NCBI RefSeq assembly: GCF_022655595.1
Contig: NZ_CP093379.1
Location: forward strand, 1,546,501-1,610,500
DNA length: 64,000 bases
Source of the DNA: Ignatzschineria rhizosphaerae
Lineage (GTDB): Bacteria; Pseudomonadota; Gammaproteobacteria; Cardiobacteriales; Wohlfahrtiimonadaceae
Direction: 5' to 3'
A program made the translations under genes and the position numbers. Shown piece after piece: positions 37,168 through 47,008 of this stretch. Positions within the stretch are counted from its first letter, which is position 1. Each line of letters opens with the position of its first letter. Under the pieces are notes generated by a model. It saw only the letters and a program-made list of their open reading frames with translations, did not search any database and was not told the DNA's origin.

Positions 37168-38697
37168 ATGATAATTAAATCAATTATTAAAAAAGAGACC
37201 TATATCGACTCAATGAGTCTGATGGCGCTATCCACAAAGGTTAATAAATTACCACTTGTTGAAAAAGCGATGATCGGTATGGGAACCGACATGAATAAAC
37301 AAGTAATTAGCGATGTTGGATTAATGACAAGTGAAATAGAATCAGCCAATAGAGGGGATTTAATCATTGTTTTCATGGTAAAAAATAAAGAAGATATTGA
37401 TACCGTCTTACAAGAAATTGCGGATTTACAAAAAAATGATGATCAGACAGAGAAAAGTGAACGCAGCTATCACTCATTGGCTAAAGCCTTAAAAGAAAAA
37501 CAAGATAGTAACTTAGTGCTCTTCTCAATCCCTGGGGAATATATCTTTCAAGAGGCTAAAGATGCACTATTACAAGATCGTCATGTCATGCTCTTTAGCG
37601 ATAATGTCTCTATTGAAGAGGAACTCTCTTTAAAAAAACTTGCAATTGAACGAAACCTTCTAATGATGGGGCCTGATTGCGGCACTGCGATTATCAATGG
37701 TGCGGGGCTCTGTTTTGCCAATAAAGTTACAAGGGGAAGCATTGGTATTGTCGCAGCTTCCGGAACAGGAAGCCAAGAAGTAAGTGTACAAATTGATCGA
37801 CTTGGTGGCGGTATTAGCCAATTGATTGGCGTGGGTGGTCGTGATTTAAGCGAAGATATTAATGGCATCATGATGGAACATGCGATTAATATGTTAGATA
37901 AAGATCCTCAAACCAAAGTTATTACCCTTATCTCTAAGCCCCCGGCAAAATCAGTTGAATCAAAAATCATCACCCTAGCTAAAACACTCTCTAAACCGGT
38001 TGTGATCTGCTTTATAGGATCTAAAGAACCATTAGATAGCCCGCAATTAACCATTGTGCCTAATACCTTATTAGCTGCGCAAAAAGCGGTAGAAATCGCT
38101 TACGGCTCATCAATAAAGCCGCAAAAAACGACAATTGATATCAACACTTTAAAGGCGGCATTACAACCTTCACAAAAAAATCTACGAGGTCTTTTTGCCG
38201 GCGGTACTGTTTGTGATGAGGTGTACTACGCTTTAATAGACGCGGTTCCTGTTATCTCTAATGTGGCAGGCCCTAAAGATCAGCGTCATCAATTTGGCAC
38301 TCCACTGAAAGGCAATGCCGTTATTGACTTTGGGGATGATGATTATACTCAAGGTCGAGCGCATCCCATGATTGATAGTACCTTTAGATCTCAAGCGATC
38401 ATTGAGCAAGCTAATGATCCTTCCGTTGCCGCTATTATGCTCGATTTTGAACTGGGGTTTGGTGCAAATGAAGATCCTGTAGGATCGATGCTTCCTGATA
38501 TTCAAAAAGCCCAAAAAATTGCGGCAGATGCAGGGCGTAAGCTCCTATTTATTGCCTATCTACTAGGCACGGATTTAGATCATCAAAATAAAAGAAACCA
38601 AGAGAAAGCGCTAAAAGATGCCGGTGTTATTGTGGTCGATAGTGTTGCGGAGCTAGGACAAATATCGAGCTCAATTAGTCAAATGATTAGCCATTAA
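37168..38697 (+). CDS. FdrA/AllF family protein (carbamoyltransferase subunit)
   Basis: 509 aa from the ATG at 37168, with GAGGG 5 bases upstream; the frame to 37105 lacks a site. Related in fold to succinyl-CoA synthetase alpha: VAASGTGSQEVSVQID and GVGGRDLSEDINGIMM, followed by GLFAGGTVCDE. FdrA with YlbE and YlbF (AllFGH) forms the oxamate carbamoyltransferase of E. coli. Length matches YahF. It is the first gene of the plus-strand trio, opposite the kinase. Confidence 0.9.
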   Translation: MIIKSIIKKETYIDSMSLMALSTKVNKLPLVEKAMIGMGTDMNKQVISDVGLMTSEIESANRGDLIIVFMVKNKEDIDTVLQEIADLQKNDDQTEKSERSYHSLAKALKEKQDSNLVLFSIPGEYIFQEAKDALLQDRHVMLFSDNVSIEEELSLKKLAIERNLLMMGPDCGTAIINGAGLCFANKVTRGSIGIVAASGTGSQEVSVQIDRLGGGISQLIGVGGRDLSEDINGIMMEHAINMLDKDPQTKVITLISKPPAKSVESKIITLAKTLSKPVVICFIGSKEPLDSPQLTIVPNTLLAAQKAVEIAYGSSIKPQKTTIDINTLKAALQPSQKNLRGLFAGGTVCDEVYYALIDAVPVISNVAGPKDQRHQFGTPLKGNAVIDFGDDDYTQGRAHPMIDSTFRSQAIIEQANDPSVAAIMLDFELGFGANEDPVGSMLPDIQKAQKIAADAGRKLLFIAYLLGTDLDHQNKRNQEKALKDAGVIVVDSVAELGQISSSISQMISH

Positions 38698-38719
38698 TTT
38701 TAACCATAGGAGTTTAACG

Positions 38720-40141
38720 ATGAACAATAAGAATTTATTTGAGCAACAGTTATCCGTAATTAATGTTGGCGGCGAAATTTTTAAAACAGATTTAGAGCGT
38801 CAAGGCGTGGATGTCGTACAAGTCAATTGGAAACCAAGAATTCCTTTAAGTCCCAAATTGCAAACCGCTTTAGAAAAACTTAAACAACCGGAAATTGTAG
38901 CAAAAATCACCGAAGCAAACCAAAAAGCGGTTGACCTTATTATTCAGGCACATCCTGTTTTAGTCGGCTATGAAAAAGCGATTGATGTGGTCCCTGGAAT
39001 GAAGAAAAATATGATTATTCACGCAGGCCCGCCCATTGAGTGGGAAAAAATGTGTGGCGCAATGAAAGGCGCTGTAACAGGAGCCATCGTTTTTGAAGGA
39101 TTAGCCAAAGATATTCAAGAAGCTGAAAAAGTTGCCGCATCTGGAGATATTATCTTCTCACCTTGCCATGAGCATGATTGCGTCGGCTCAATGGCAGGTG
39201 TGACCTCAGCTTCCATGTATATGCATGTCGTAAAAAACAAAACCCACGGCAATATCGCTTACACTAATCTCTCAGAGCAATTAGCCCGTATTTTAAGAAT
39301 GGGTGCGAATGACCAATCAGTGATTGATCGCTTAATTTGGATGCGAGATGTTTTAGGACCGATCTTAAGTGAAGCGATGGGATTTGCCAAAGAGATTGAT
39401 CTTCGAATGCTTCTAGCACAAGCGATACAGATGGGGGATGAAGATCATAATAGAAATAATGCCGGCACTGCACTATTAGTACAACAGTTAACCCCTCATA
39501 TTTTAAAAACTGATTTTCCTAATGAAGATAAAATTGCTGTTTTTGAATTTATCGCAAGTAGTGAGTACTTTAGTGGACCTACTTGGATGGCCTATTGTAA
39601 AGCTGCACTAGATGCCGCTCACGGGGTTAAAAATAGCAGTATCGTCACAACAATGTGCCGAAATGGTGTGGATTTTGGTATCCGCTTAAGCCATTTTGAA
39701 GGTTTTAACTGGTTTGTTGGTCCTGCGCAAAAAGTCATTGGCCCGATGATGGCAGGATATACTGAGGCAGATTCAGGTTTAGATATTGGTGATAGTGCTA
39801 TTACCGAAACCTATGGTATAGGTGCTTTTGCGATGGCGGCTGCTCCTGCAATCGTTCCACTTGTCGGGGGGACTGTAGAAGAGGCGATCAACTACTCTAT
39901 AGATATGCTCGATATCACAACAGATGTAAACCCCAATATCACGATTCCAATCCTAAACTTTCGCGGCATAGCCACCGGTATTGATGCCATCAAAGTGGTA
40001 GATACGGGAATGCTTCCAATTATTAATACCGCAATTGCCCATAAAGATGCCGGAATAGGGATGATCGGTACAGGATTAACCAATCCTCCTTTTAGTGCTT
40101 TTGAAAAGGCCCTTATTGCATTAGCAGAGAGTATCGCTTAA
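38720..40141 (+). CDS. DUF1116 protein (AllG/YahG-like carbamoyltransferase subunit)
   Basis: 473 aa, the same length class as E. coli YahG and YlbE. Recognised by NVGGEIFKTDLERQGVDVVQVNW, FSPCHEHDCVGSMAGVTS and NGVDFGIRLS. Acts with FdrA and the DUF2877 protein in phosphorolysis of a carbamoyl compound, with oxamate known in E. coli. Starts 22 bp after fdrA with AGGAG at a good distance. Confidence 0.9.
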   Translation: MNNKNLFEQQLSVINVGGEIFKTDLERQGVDVVQVNWKPRIPLSPKLQTALEKLKQPEIVAKITEANQKAVDLIIQAHPVLVGYEKAIDVVPGMKKNMIIHAGPPIEWEKMCGAMKGAVTGAIVFEGLAKDIQEAEKVAASGDIIFSPCHEHDCVGSMAGVTSASMYMHVVKNKTHGNIAYTNLSEQLARILRMGANDQSVIDRLIWMRDVLGPILSEAMGFAKEIDLRMLLAQAIQMGDEDHNRNNAGTALLVQQLTPHILKTDFPNEDKIAVFEFIASSEYFSGPTWMAYCKAALDAAHGVKNSSIVTTMCRNGVDFGIRLSHFEGFNWFVGPAQKVIGPMMAGYTEADSGLDIGDSAITETYGIGAFAMAAAPAIVPLVGGTVEEAINYSIDMLDITTDVNPNITIPILNFRGIATGIDAIKVVDTGMLPIINTAIAHKDAGIGMIGTGLTNPPFSAFEKALIALAESIA

Positions 40142-40245
40142 TAATTTTGTAAAAAATAAGTGACAACCCATTGAGTGATAAATCATCTTTTTATATTTAT
40201 CACTCAAAACTATCGCTTTATTTAATTAGTATAGAGGGATATTTT

Positions 40246-40746
40246 ATGAAGAATCCTAATAAAAAAATACCTAAAGAGCTACTAATATCAGCCCTTTTTA
40301 CAGGTCTCCTTTGTGGCCTTTGGGCCGGTTTTGCAGATTACTTGTTTTTAAATGTTTGGGCAGGATTTGCAGGTTGTACCGCCTATTTTGCAACAGGGAA
40401 GCATAATCTTCAGGCCTTAATCATCACCATTACGACAACATTAGTCGGAGCATTGATGGCTTTTTTAATGATCATTTTAGAAACAAAAACTTTTGGCTTT
40501 ATTGGTGGTCCTATTGCCGGCACGCTTGGCGTAGGCTCTCTTGTTGCCATTATTGTCTTGCTTGGCATTAATAAATGGCTCTCTTTTGTTCCTGGAATGT
40601 TTGTTGGTTGCTATACTTTCTTTGCCATTGATGGCATGAATGATGGCAACTGGTTAACGCTCTGCCTCTCTTTAACCGTTGGTGCAATCTTGGGATATTG
40701 CTGTGATATCGGGGGAAGTAAACTCGGAAAAAAACTCTCCTATTAA
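40246..40746 (+). CDS. DUF1097 inner-membrane protein
   Basis: About 166 aa from the ATG at 40246, which has AGAGGGAT upstream; the earlier frame to 40171 has no site. Four to five hydrophobic segments; GLWAGFADYLFLNVWAGFAGCTAYFATG resembles the YcdZ/DUF1097 group. It follows the carbamoyltransferase genes by about 105 bp, so it is probably in their operon and is a candidate channel or transporter for the substrate. Its function is not known. Confidence 0.75.
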   Translation: MKNPNKKIPKELLISALFTGLLCGLWAGFADYLFLNVWAGFAGCTAYFATGKHNLQALIITITTTLVGALMAFLMIILETKTFGFIGGPIAGTLGVGSLVAIIVLLGINKWLSFVPGMFVGCYTFFAIDGMNDGNWLTLCLSLTVGAILGYCCDIGGSKLGKKLSY

Positions 40747-40785
40747 CCCCATAGCAAAATTATCATCAATTTGGTTTAAGAGATG

Positions 40786-40920
40786 CTGCTTTAAAAGTAA
40801 AACTATACAGCGTGTGAATTAAACATGCTTATATGATGCCGGATAGAACGATTCATACGCTTCTCATAACCAATGCGCCGGCAATCTGATTTGATCACTT
40901 TTAAACAGATTCTACGATAT
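40786..40920 (+). repeat. Dispersed intergenic repeat, copy B1
   Basis: Contains TAAAAGTAAAACTATACAGC, ATGATGCCGGATAGAACGATTC and GCGCCGGCAATCTGATTTG, the same core as copies A and D; the 5' part is degenerate. Part of a direct pair with B2, in the convergent gap between the DUF1097 and DUF2877 genes. Confidence 0.78.
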
Positions 40921-41090
40921 AATCGATTCGGTTGAAGAAACACTATTTTAAAACTAAAATAGTCCAGACAGCATATGAATCTAACCCGCTTGCATGATGC
41001 CGGATAGAACCATTCTTGCGCTTCTCATAACTGATGCGCCGATAGTCTGAGTCAATGATTTCTAAACTGACTTCACTATCAACCAAAGAC
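40921..41090 (+). repeat. Dispersed intergenic repeat, copy B2
   Basis: Full-length copy: TCGATTCGGTTGAAGAAAC, then the perfect hairpin ACTATTTTA-AAAC-TAAAATAGT, ATGAATC, GCTTGCATGATGCCGGATAG and a degenerate GCGCCGATAGTCTG end. Directly follows B1. Confidence 0.82.
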
Positions 41091-41139
41091 TTTTCTTAAT
41101 TCTATTTCATGATATCTCTTTATAGCGTTTCTTTATTCT

Positions 41140-42054
41140 TTACTTAAAGCCCCACTCAATATTTGTCATCTTTACAAGCTTTAGCCCCGAAAGAATGCCG
41201 GTTACCATATCTCCCCCTGATTGAGAGCCTATTGATAAAATTTTTAACAAACACGCTTTCTCGTTTAATAAAGAATCGCTTTGAAATGGCTTACTTAAGA
41301 GATTGCCGTAATCTAATAACCACTCATTAAATTGCCCTAAACTCCCATGATGCAGCATCCACCAGCTAATATCATGGGTTTTATCTTGGCTATTATCGAC
41401 GATTTGCTCTATCTGGTAGATCTCATCTTGAAAGCGATCACCATAAAGATAAAGAACGAGCATTAAACCTAAAAGACGATCATCTCCTGAAGGCGTTAAT
41501 CCTTGCCCTAGCCCTATTAACGCTTCAACATATACTTTTACTAATACGTTATTTTTATAAAAAAGTGCCTGTATTAATCCCTCTAAACTCTCTCTTAATT
41601 TTTGTGAGATATATAATGCTACGCTATTTTCTATTTCCATATCCAATGGGCTAATTAATGCTTCATGCGCCATTAGGAGCTCACTAATTAGATCAATCTC
41701 TGCATTTTTTATCGCTCTATTAATTGGGGAAATTGTACTTTCCCAGATCAAAGGCTTATTTGAAAATGAAAACTCAATGTCCTGATTTGCTAATAATCCT
41801 GAGTGATAAACAAATTTTTGCCCTACGTCAATCGCTTTAGACAGTGAACTAAATGAGGGTATATTCACTAAAGCAGTTGAAGGTCCATTGGGTAATCCAT
41901 CGCACAATAGCGTTATCATCGCCCCTTTTTGATCTATCAGATTTACCGCTTTCGCAAAACGGCTATGAACTTCATAGCTTATCGGCAGCTTGTCTCTAAG
42001 CCGCAATAACAGAGTGTTATCAATAGAGGTAATATTTATGGGCATATCATTCAT
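41140..42054 (-). CDS. DUF2877 protein (AllH/YlbF/YahE-like carbamoyltransferase subunit)
   Basis: 304 aa. IGLGQGLTPSGDDRLLGLML near residue 184 is the DUF2877 signature. In E. coli the corresponding protein is the third part of the oxamate carbamoyltransferase. Here it is on the opposite strand to fdrA and the DUF1116 gene, with repeat copies B1/B2 between, so it is separately controlled. Start codon not fixed: ATG at 42054 or three codons later, neither with a good site. Confidence 0.85.
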   Translation of the reverse strand: MNDMPINITSIDNTLLLRLRDKLPISYEVHSRFAKAVNLIDQKGAMITLLCDGLPNGPSTALVNIPSFSSLSKAIDVGQKFVYHSGLLANQDIEFSFSNKPLIWESTISPINRAIKNAEIDLISELLMAHEALISPLDMEIENSVALYISQKLRESLEGLIQALFYKNNVLVKVYVEALIGLGQGLTPSGDDRLLGLMLVLYLYGDRFQDEIYQIEQIVDNSQDKTHDISWWMLHHGSLGQFNEWLLDYGNLLSKPFQSDSLLNEKACLLKILSIGSQSGGDMVTGILSGLKLVKMTNIEWGFK

Positions 42055-42083
42055 TTCATAAAATATAGTATCTTCGGTTTAAA

Positions 42084-42140
42084 AAGGCCTCTCTTGCACC
42101 AAGAGGGAATGCTTACATTCTTCTTGCTATCTCATCCATT
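42084..42140. repeat. Short hairpin repeat R2, copy 1
   Basis: A hairpin CTCTTG/CAAGAG and then CTTCTTGCTATCTC. The same arrangement recurs at 43325-43378 with substitutions. Not part of the longer family. Confidence 0.5.
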
Positions 42141-42184
42141 CAATTTAAATCAAAGGCTTTTATTAATCCTATCTTACTATAATG

Positions 42185-42325
42185 GGATCTATCGTCGTAT
42201 GGCGAGTGAATAAGGCTAGCTTACAAGATGCCGGAAAAATCAGCTCTTACACTTCTAATAACCGATGCGCGCGCAATCTAGCTCAGTCACTTTTAGCGAT
42301 TTTACTATACGTCTTTGCAAACAAT
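42185..42325 (+). repeat. Dispersed intergenic repeat, copy C (degenerate)
   Basis: Retains AAGATGCCGGAAAAATC, CTTCTAATAACCGATGCG and the CTCAGTCACTTTTAGCGATT end in the right order and spacing, with many differences. Lies between the DUF2877 gene start and lipB end. Confidence 0.6.
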
Positions 42326-42417
42326 GCTTTCAACTTGCCTAATCATAGTATTTGAAATTTTATGATGAGAAAAATAGCCCTTAAGTTAACCCTTTTACCG
42401 CTTAAGATTACTCTATT

Positions 42418-43038
42418 TTATAAAGAGAGCTGCTTTTCATCTAAAAAGAATATTAAGTGATCGACTAAACCTGCTTCTACGGCAAGAATATCAATTTTAT
42501 GAGGTAATAAATCTGCCATCTGCACCACCTCTAATCCTGAATATCCGCAAGGATTAATCCCTTTAAAAGGCGTCAAATCCATATCTACATTTAAGCTTAA
42601 ACCGTGATAAACAGAGCCTTTACGGATTCTTAATCCTAAAGCTGCAATCTTTTTACCATCCACATAAACACCGGGCGCATCCACATCTCCAGCACCTTCA
42701 ATACCATAATCTTTTAAGGTCGCAATAATCGCATTTTCAAGCGCTCTAACTAACGATCGAACGCCGCAATTACGGGCTTTAAAATTAATTAAGGTATAAA
42801 TAACAACTTGCCCAGGTCCGTGATAAGTCACTTGTCCGCCCCGATCGACTTGCACAATAGGGATATTACATGCGTTTAAGATATGCTCAGGCTTACCATT
42901 TTGCCCTTGCGTATAAACAGATGGATGCTCAACAATCCAGAGTTCATCCTCTATTTCTGGCGTTCTTGTCTCTGTAAAAGACTTCATCGCTTCATAAACT
43001 TCAGCATAAGGCTTTAAGCCTAAATAACGTACTTTCAT
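42418..43038 (-). CDS. lipB: Octanoyl-[acyl-carrier-protein] transferase LipB
   Basis: 206 aa. [19 protein letters not shown] holds the conserved substrate loop, [10 protein letters not shown] the catalytic lysine, and [14 protein letters not shown] the acyl-accepting cysteine. Transfers octanoate to lipoyl domains. No lipA neighbour. Isolated between repeat clusters. Confidence 0.95.
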   Translation of the reverse strand: MKVRYLGLKPYAEVYEAMKSFTETRTPEIEDELWIVEHPSVYTQGQNGKPEHILNACNIPIVQVDRGGQVTYHGPGQVVIYTLINFKARNCGVRSLVRALENAIIATLKDYGIEGAGDVDAPGVYVDGKKIAALGLRIRKGSVYHGLSLNVDMDLTPFKGINPCGYSGLEVVQMADLLPHKIDILAVEAGLVDHLIFFLDEKQLSL

Positions 43039-43324
43039 TAATGCTCTTTTACTTTATCTGATCTAACCCTCAATATTGTACCCGATTATAGCGATCCATT
43101 AAGATAATTCCCCAAGGATTTTGCGATCTATAGTGATTTCCAAATAAAATAAGAGATCCAAATTTATTAGTTAGTCATCCTCTTAAAATAGGTTGATAAG
43201 CGGCAGGGTCGAATGCTTGCATGTTTTTTGAAATGATGTGCCTGCAGTTTTAAGCCTTTTTCGGCTCGTATCGAAATTTAATGCGTAATAACTATATCTC
43301 TCTTTTTATAGATGATTCAATTTA

Positions 43325-43378
43325 AAAGATCCCTCTTGCGGCGGAAGGGAATATTAGCATCCTTCTTGCTATCTCGTG
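43325..43378. repeat. Short hairpin repeat R2, copy 2
   Basis: CCCTCTTGC, GGAAGGGAAT and CCTTCTTGCTATCTC in the same order and spacing as at 42084-42140; most similar over the last 20 bases. Just upstream of the tandem repeat block. Confidence 0.45.
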
Positions 43379-43387
43379 CTCCCATGT

Positions 43388-43795
43388 TTAGCCGACTCAG
43401 TTTAAAAGTCACGATAGCAAATTGCCGGCATATCGGTTGTGAGAAGCGCAAGAATCGTTCTATCTGGCATCATACAAGCAGGTTTGATGCACTCAGTACC
43501 CTTAATGCTTTTATAGTGAAATCGGCTTGAAAGCCACTGAATCAGATTGCCGGCGCATCGATTATGAAAATCGCAAGAATGGTTCTATCTGGCATCATGC
43601 AAGCCGGTTTGATACACACTCAGTACCCTTAATACTTTTATAGTGAAATCGGCTTGAAAGCCACTGAATCAGATTGCCGGCGCATCTGTTATGAAAATCG
43701 CATGAATGGTTCTATCCGGCATCATGCAAGCCGGTTTGATTCACGCTGTACTATTTTACTTTTAAAATAGTTTCTTAAACCGAAAATCCAATAGA
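43388..43795 (-). repeat. Tandem array of three dispersed repeat copies (D1-D3)
   Basis: Three inverted-orientation copies; the ATTGCCGGC element starts at 43421, 43546 and 43673, so the spacing is about 126 bp. D2 and D3 are almost identical (ACTGAATCAGATTGCCGGCG, GGTTCTATC, GGCATCATGCAAGCCGG). The last copy ends in the hairpin ACTATTTTA...TAAAATAGT at about 43752-43771 and a GGTTTAAGAAAC-like end. Lies in the 859-bp gap between lipB and the RND gene; the rest of the gap has no gene. Confidence 0.85.
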
Positions 43796-43826
43796 TCACT
43801 ACCCTATAAGTTAAAGTTCGATTGAT

Positions 43827-43863
43827 AAAAAAGCCTATCTTGTTAAAAGATAAGCTTTTTTAA
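43827..43863. terminator. Terminator of the RND operon
   Basis: AAAAAAGCCTATCTT and AAGATAAGCTTTTTT flank a short loop, with one T-G pair; T-run on both strands. It lies 35 bp beyond the RND gene stop. Confidence 0.85.
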
Positions 43864-43897
43864 TCTTAAGAATAACTCTTTACCAAACCCCTCAATA

Positions 43898-46800
43898 TTA
43901 AGAAGAAGTATAAAGAAGCTCCTCATTCACTTCACTATGACGACCACCAATAAAGAGATAGATAACAGGCACAACTACGAGCGTTAATACAGTTCCAACC
44001 CCCATGCCCCCAACAATGACCCAACCAATTGCTTGACGAGATTCAGCACCGGCACCTACCGCCATTGCTAAAGGTACGGCGCCTAAAACCATCGCACCTG
44101 TCGTCATTAAAATTGGGCGTAATCTTAAGGTAGCTGAGCGAATCACGGCATTTACCTTATTCTCACCTTCAGCCATAATCTGATTGGCAAATTCTACAAT
44201 TAATATTCCATGCTTAGTAATCAGTCCTACTAGCGTAACAAGCCCTATCTGGCTATAAATATTAATCGTTCCTCCCGCAAGATAAAGCGCTCCTAATGCC
44301 CCAAATCCTGCTAATGGCACACTAAAGAGAATAATAAATGGATCAATCCATGATTCAAACTGCGCTGCTAATACAAGGTAAATAAAGACAAGTGCCATTA
44401 AGAAAATCAATACCATTGAGGCGCCTGATTCAATAAACTCTCTTGATGAGCCTTGATAGTCAAGCATCGCTTCAGCATTAACCTCTCGAATAATATCTTC
44501 AACAATCGCAATCCCCTCTCCTTGTGAAATACCTGAGAGAAGGTTCGCTGAAATAGTGACTGAACGCAGCTTATTAAAGTGGCGTAAGTTTTGCGGGGCA
44601 ATTGTTTCAGTCACACTCACAAAGTTTGATAGTGGTACCATCTCCCCATATTGAGAACGGACATAAATTCCCTCTAGATCTCGAGGTTGGCTACGCTTTT
44701 GAGGATCTACCTGAACGAGTACATCATATTGCTCAGCCCCTTCTTTATAGCGCGTAACATTTCGCCCGCCAAGAGCGGTCTCTAATGTACGGCCAACCAC
44801 AGAAACATCAATTCCAAGAAGTGCTAACTTCTCACGATCTACATAGACTTCTAATTGTGGGGTATTCATTCGAAGATCATTATCAGGAGAAATGAGAACA
44901 GGATTATCCCGCATTTTTTCCATAATTTTTGTCACTTGACGATCTAGCTCTTCAAAAGTCTCATTTGAACGAATCACAATCTGCACATCTTTAGAGTCCC
45001 CACGTTGACCTAAAGATTGTGGGTCACTTGCAAAAACACGTAAACCCAATGCACGATCTTTTAATCCCTCATTAATGCGAGCTGTCATCTGCATTTGCGA
45101 TTCATCACGATCATCCCAATCTGGCAATGTGACAAAGGCTAATGCACCCATCGCAACACCAGAGATGGTATAAACAATTGTCCCCTCAGGAAGCGTTTCT
45201 AACAGATACTCCTCTACTTCTGTAAAGTATCTATCCGTAAAATCTACCGTCGCTCCTTCAGGTGTAATTGCACTGACACGGATAAACCCCCGGTCTTCTG
45301 TAGGTGAAAGCTCTTGCGGTAAATTAAGATAAAGTAATCCTGTTGCACCAAATAGTGCAAACATTATCAATACTACTAAATATTTCGCCTTTAAAATCGC
45401 TCTTAATAATGTCTCATAAGCATTGGTAATTCCGACTAAAACCTTTTCCACAAAATCATAAATAGGCGTTAAAATCTTACCAATTACCGTATTTTTTTTC
45501 TGCTCTTCCTCTTCTTTACTTGGGAGTAACCTTGAACACATCATCGGAGAGAGTGTTAAGGCCGTAAATCCAGAAATCAATACCGTAATGGATAAAGTCA
45601 CCGCAAATTCAACAAATAACTGACCAATACGGCCTTGAGTAAAGGTTAAAGGTAAAAATACAGCCGCAAGCGTAATCGTCATAGCAATAATGGCAAAACC
45701 GATCTCTTTAGAGCCGATAAATGCGGCTTTAATAGGTCGAACGCCATTTTCAATATGACGATGGATATTCTCAAGCATCACGATTGCATCATCTACCACA
45801 AGACCAATTGCCAAGACAAAGGCGAGCAATGTTAAAGTATTAATGGAGTAACCTAAAAGGTACATTACAAACAGGGCGCCCACTAATGAAATGGGGACTG
45901 TCACCATCGGAATTAACGTCGCGCGCCAATTACGAAGGAAAATAAAGATAATCACCCCAACAAAGATTAAAGCCTCGATAATCGTTGTATAAACAGAGCT
46001 TAATGACTTATTAATAAAAACAGAGCTATCTGAGGTAACTGCAATCTGCACACCATCAGGCAATGTCTCTTCCAATGCCGGCATTAAGTTTCTAATATCT
46101 GCAGATAATGTTAAGGGGTTCGCAACTGATTGTTTAATGACCGCAACACCAACACCAGGACGCCCATTTAATCTTGGTCTAGAAGTCTCTTCAACACCCC
46201 CTAGCTCAACTAACGCAACATCGCTTAAACGCACGATAGGTCTATTTTTTTCCGCCTCATTATCGGCAACTTTGATGATGATATTTTTAAACTCATCGAC
46301 TTGGTTGAGATCCGTTCTTGCAACAATAGAGAACTCTTGGGTCGAACTCTTAATCGTCCCTGCTGGAATCTCCACATTTTGCGCACGAAGTGCGGCTTCC
46401 ACATCATTTACCGTGACATCTAAAATAGCGAGCTTTTGCGGGTCAATCCAGATCCGCATCACAGGTTCTCGCCCCCCCCAAATCGTGACGCTCGCAACCC
46501 CTTCTAAAAGCTCAATTTGAGGTTGTACAACTGTTTCTACCATCTTCGTTAATTCAATAGCACTATGCTCATTACTGGAGAGCGCTAAAATAACAACCGG
46601 GTCTGCATCTGAGTCACTTTTTTGAATAATAGGATCATCCACCTCATCTGGCAGTGAACGCTTTGCTCTTGCTACACGGTCCCTGACATCATTTGCCGCT
46701 TCTTCGATATCTTTTGTCGAATTAAAGGTAATATTGATATAAGAAGAGCCGCGGCGAGAGTCAGAGGTAATAAAATCAATTCCATCCACGCTAGTGACAG

Positions 46801-47008
46801 CATCTTCAATCACTTTTGTCACCTGCGTTTCAATAATCTCTGGGCTTGCGCCTTGATAGGTTGTTCTAACGCTAATAACAGGTACATCAATATCTGGGTA
46901 TTCACGGATCGTCATCCGATCAAGGCCAATTAATCCAAGTAATATCAATACAATATTGATAACAATGGCAAAAACAGGACGTTTAATCGAGACTTCTGAC
47001 AATTTCAT
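43898..47008 (-). CDS. RND multidrug efflux permease (HAE1/AcrB family)
   Basis: 1036 aa. MKLSEVSIKRPVFAIVINIVLIL then LDRMTIREYPDIDVPVISV is the family N terminus. Two blocks of membrane segments surround two large periplasmic loops; the pair D-D in IGLVVDDAIVMLENIHRH carries protons. GNTINIYSQIGLVTLVGLITKHGILIVEFANQ-like text near the C terminus is typical. Its start codon overlaps the adaptor gene stop in TAATG. No outer-membrane factor gene lies near, so it likely shares a TolC-type partner. Drug range unknown. Confidence 0.93.
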   Translation of the reverse strand: MKLSEVSIKRPVFAIVINIVLILLGLIGLDRMTIREYPDIDVPVISVRTTYQGASPEIIETQVTKVIEDAVTSVDGIDFITSDSRRGSSYINITFNSTKDIEEAANDVRDRVARAKRSLPDEVDDPIIQKSDSDADPVVILALSSNEHSAIELTKMVETVVQPQIELLEGVASVTIWGGREPVMRIWIDPQKLAILDVTVNDVEAALRAQNVEIPAGTIKSSTQEFSIVARTDLNQVDEFKNIIIKVADNEAEKNRPIVRLSDVALVELGGVEETSRPRLNGRPGVGVAVIKQSVANPLTLSADIRNLMPALEETLPDGVQIAVTSDSSVFINKSLSSVYTTIIEALIFVGVIIFIFLRNWRATLIPMVTVPISLVGALFVMYLLGYSINTLTLLAFVLAIGLVVDDAIVMLENIHRHIENGVRPIKAAFIGSKEIGFAIIAMTITLAAVFLPLTFTQGRIGQLFVEFAVTLSITVLISGFTALTLSPMMCSRLLPSKEEEEQKKNTVIGKILTPIYDFVEKVLVGITNAYETLLRAILKAKYLVVLIMFALFGATGLLYLNLPQELSPTEDRGFIRVSAITPEGATVDFTDRYFTEVEEYLLETLPEGTIVYTISGVAMGALAFVTLPDWDDRDESQMQMTARINEGLKDRALGLRVFASDPQSLGQRGDSKDVQIVIRSNETFEELDRQVTKIMEKMRDNPVLISPDNDLRMNTPQLEVYVDREKLALLGIDVSVVGRTLETALGGRNVTRYKEGAEQYDVLVQVDPQKRSQPRDLEGIYVRSQYGEMVPLSNFVSVTETIAPQNLRHFNKLRSVTISANLLSGISQGEGIAIVEDIIREVNAEAMLDYQGSSREFIESGASMVLIFLMALVFIYLVLAAQFESWIDPFIILFSVPLAGFGALGALYLAGGTINIYSQIGLVTLVGLITKHGILIVEFANQIMAEGENKVNAVIRSATLRLRPILMTTGAMVLGAVPLAMAVGAGAESRQAIGWVIVGGMGVGTVLTLVVVPVIYLFIGGRHSEVNEELLYTSS

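Noticed and set aside
43388-43795. Tandem repeat block as a CRISPR array
   Set aside because: The period is about 126 bp with both unit and interval repeated; there are no short constant repeats with unique spacers and no cas genes.
46137-46520. 127-codon plus-strand frame in the RND gene
   Set aside because: Antisense shadow of the permease.
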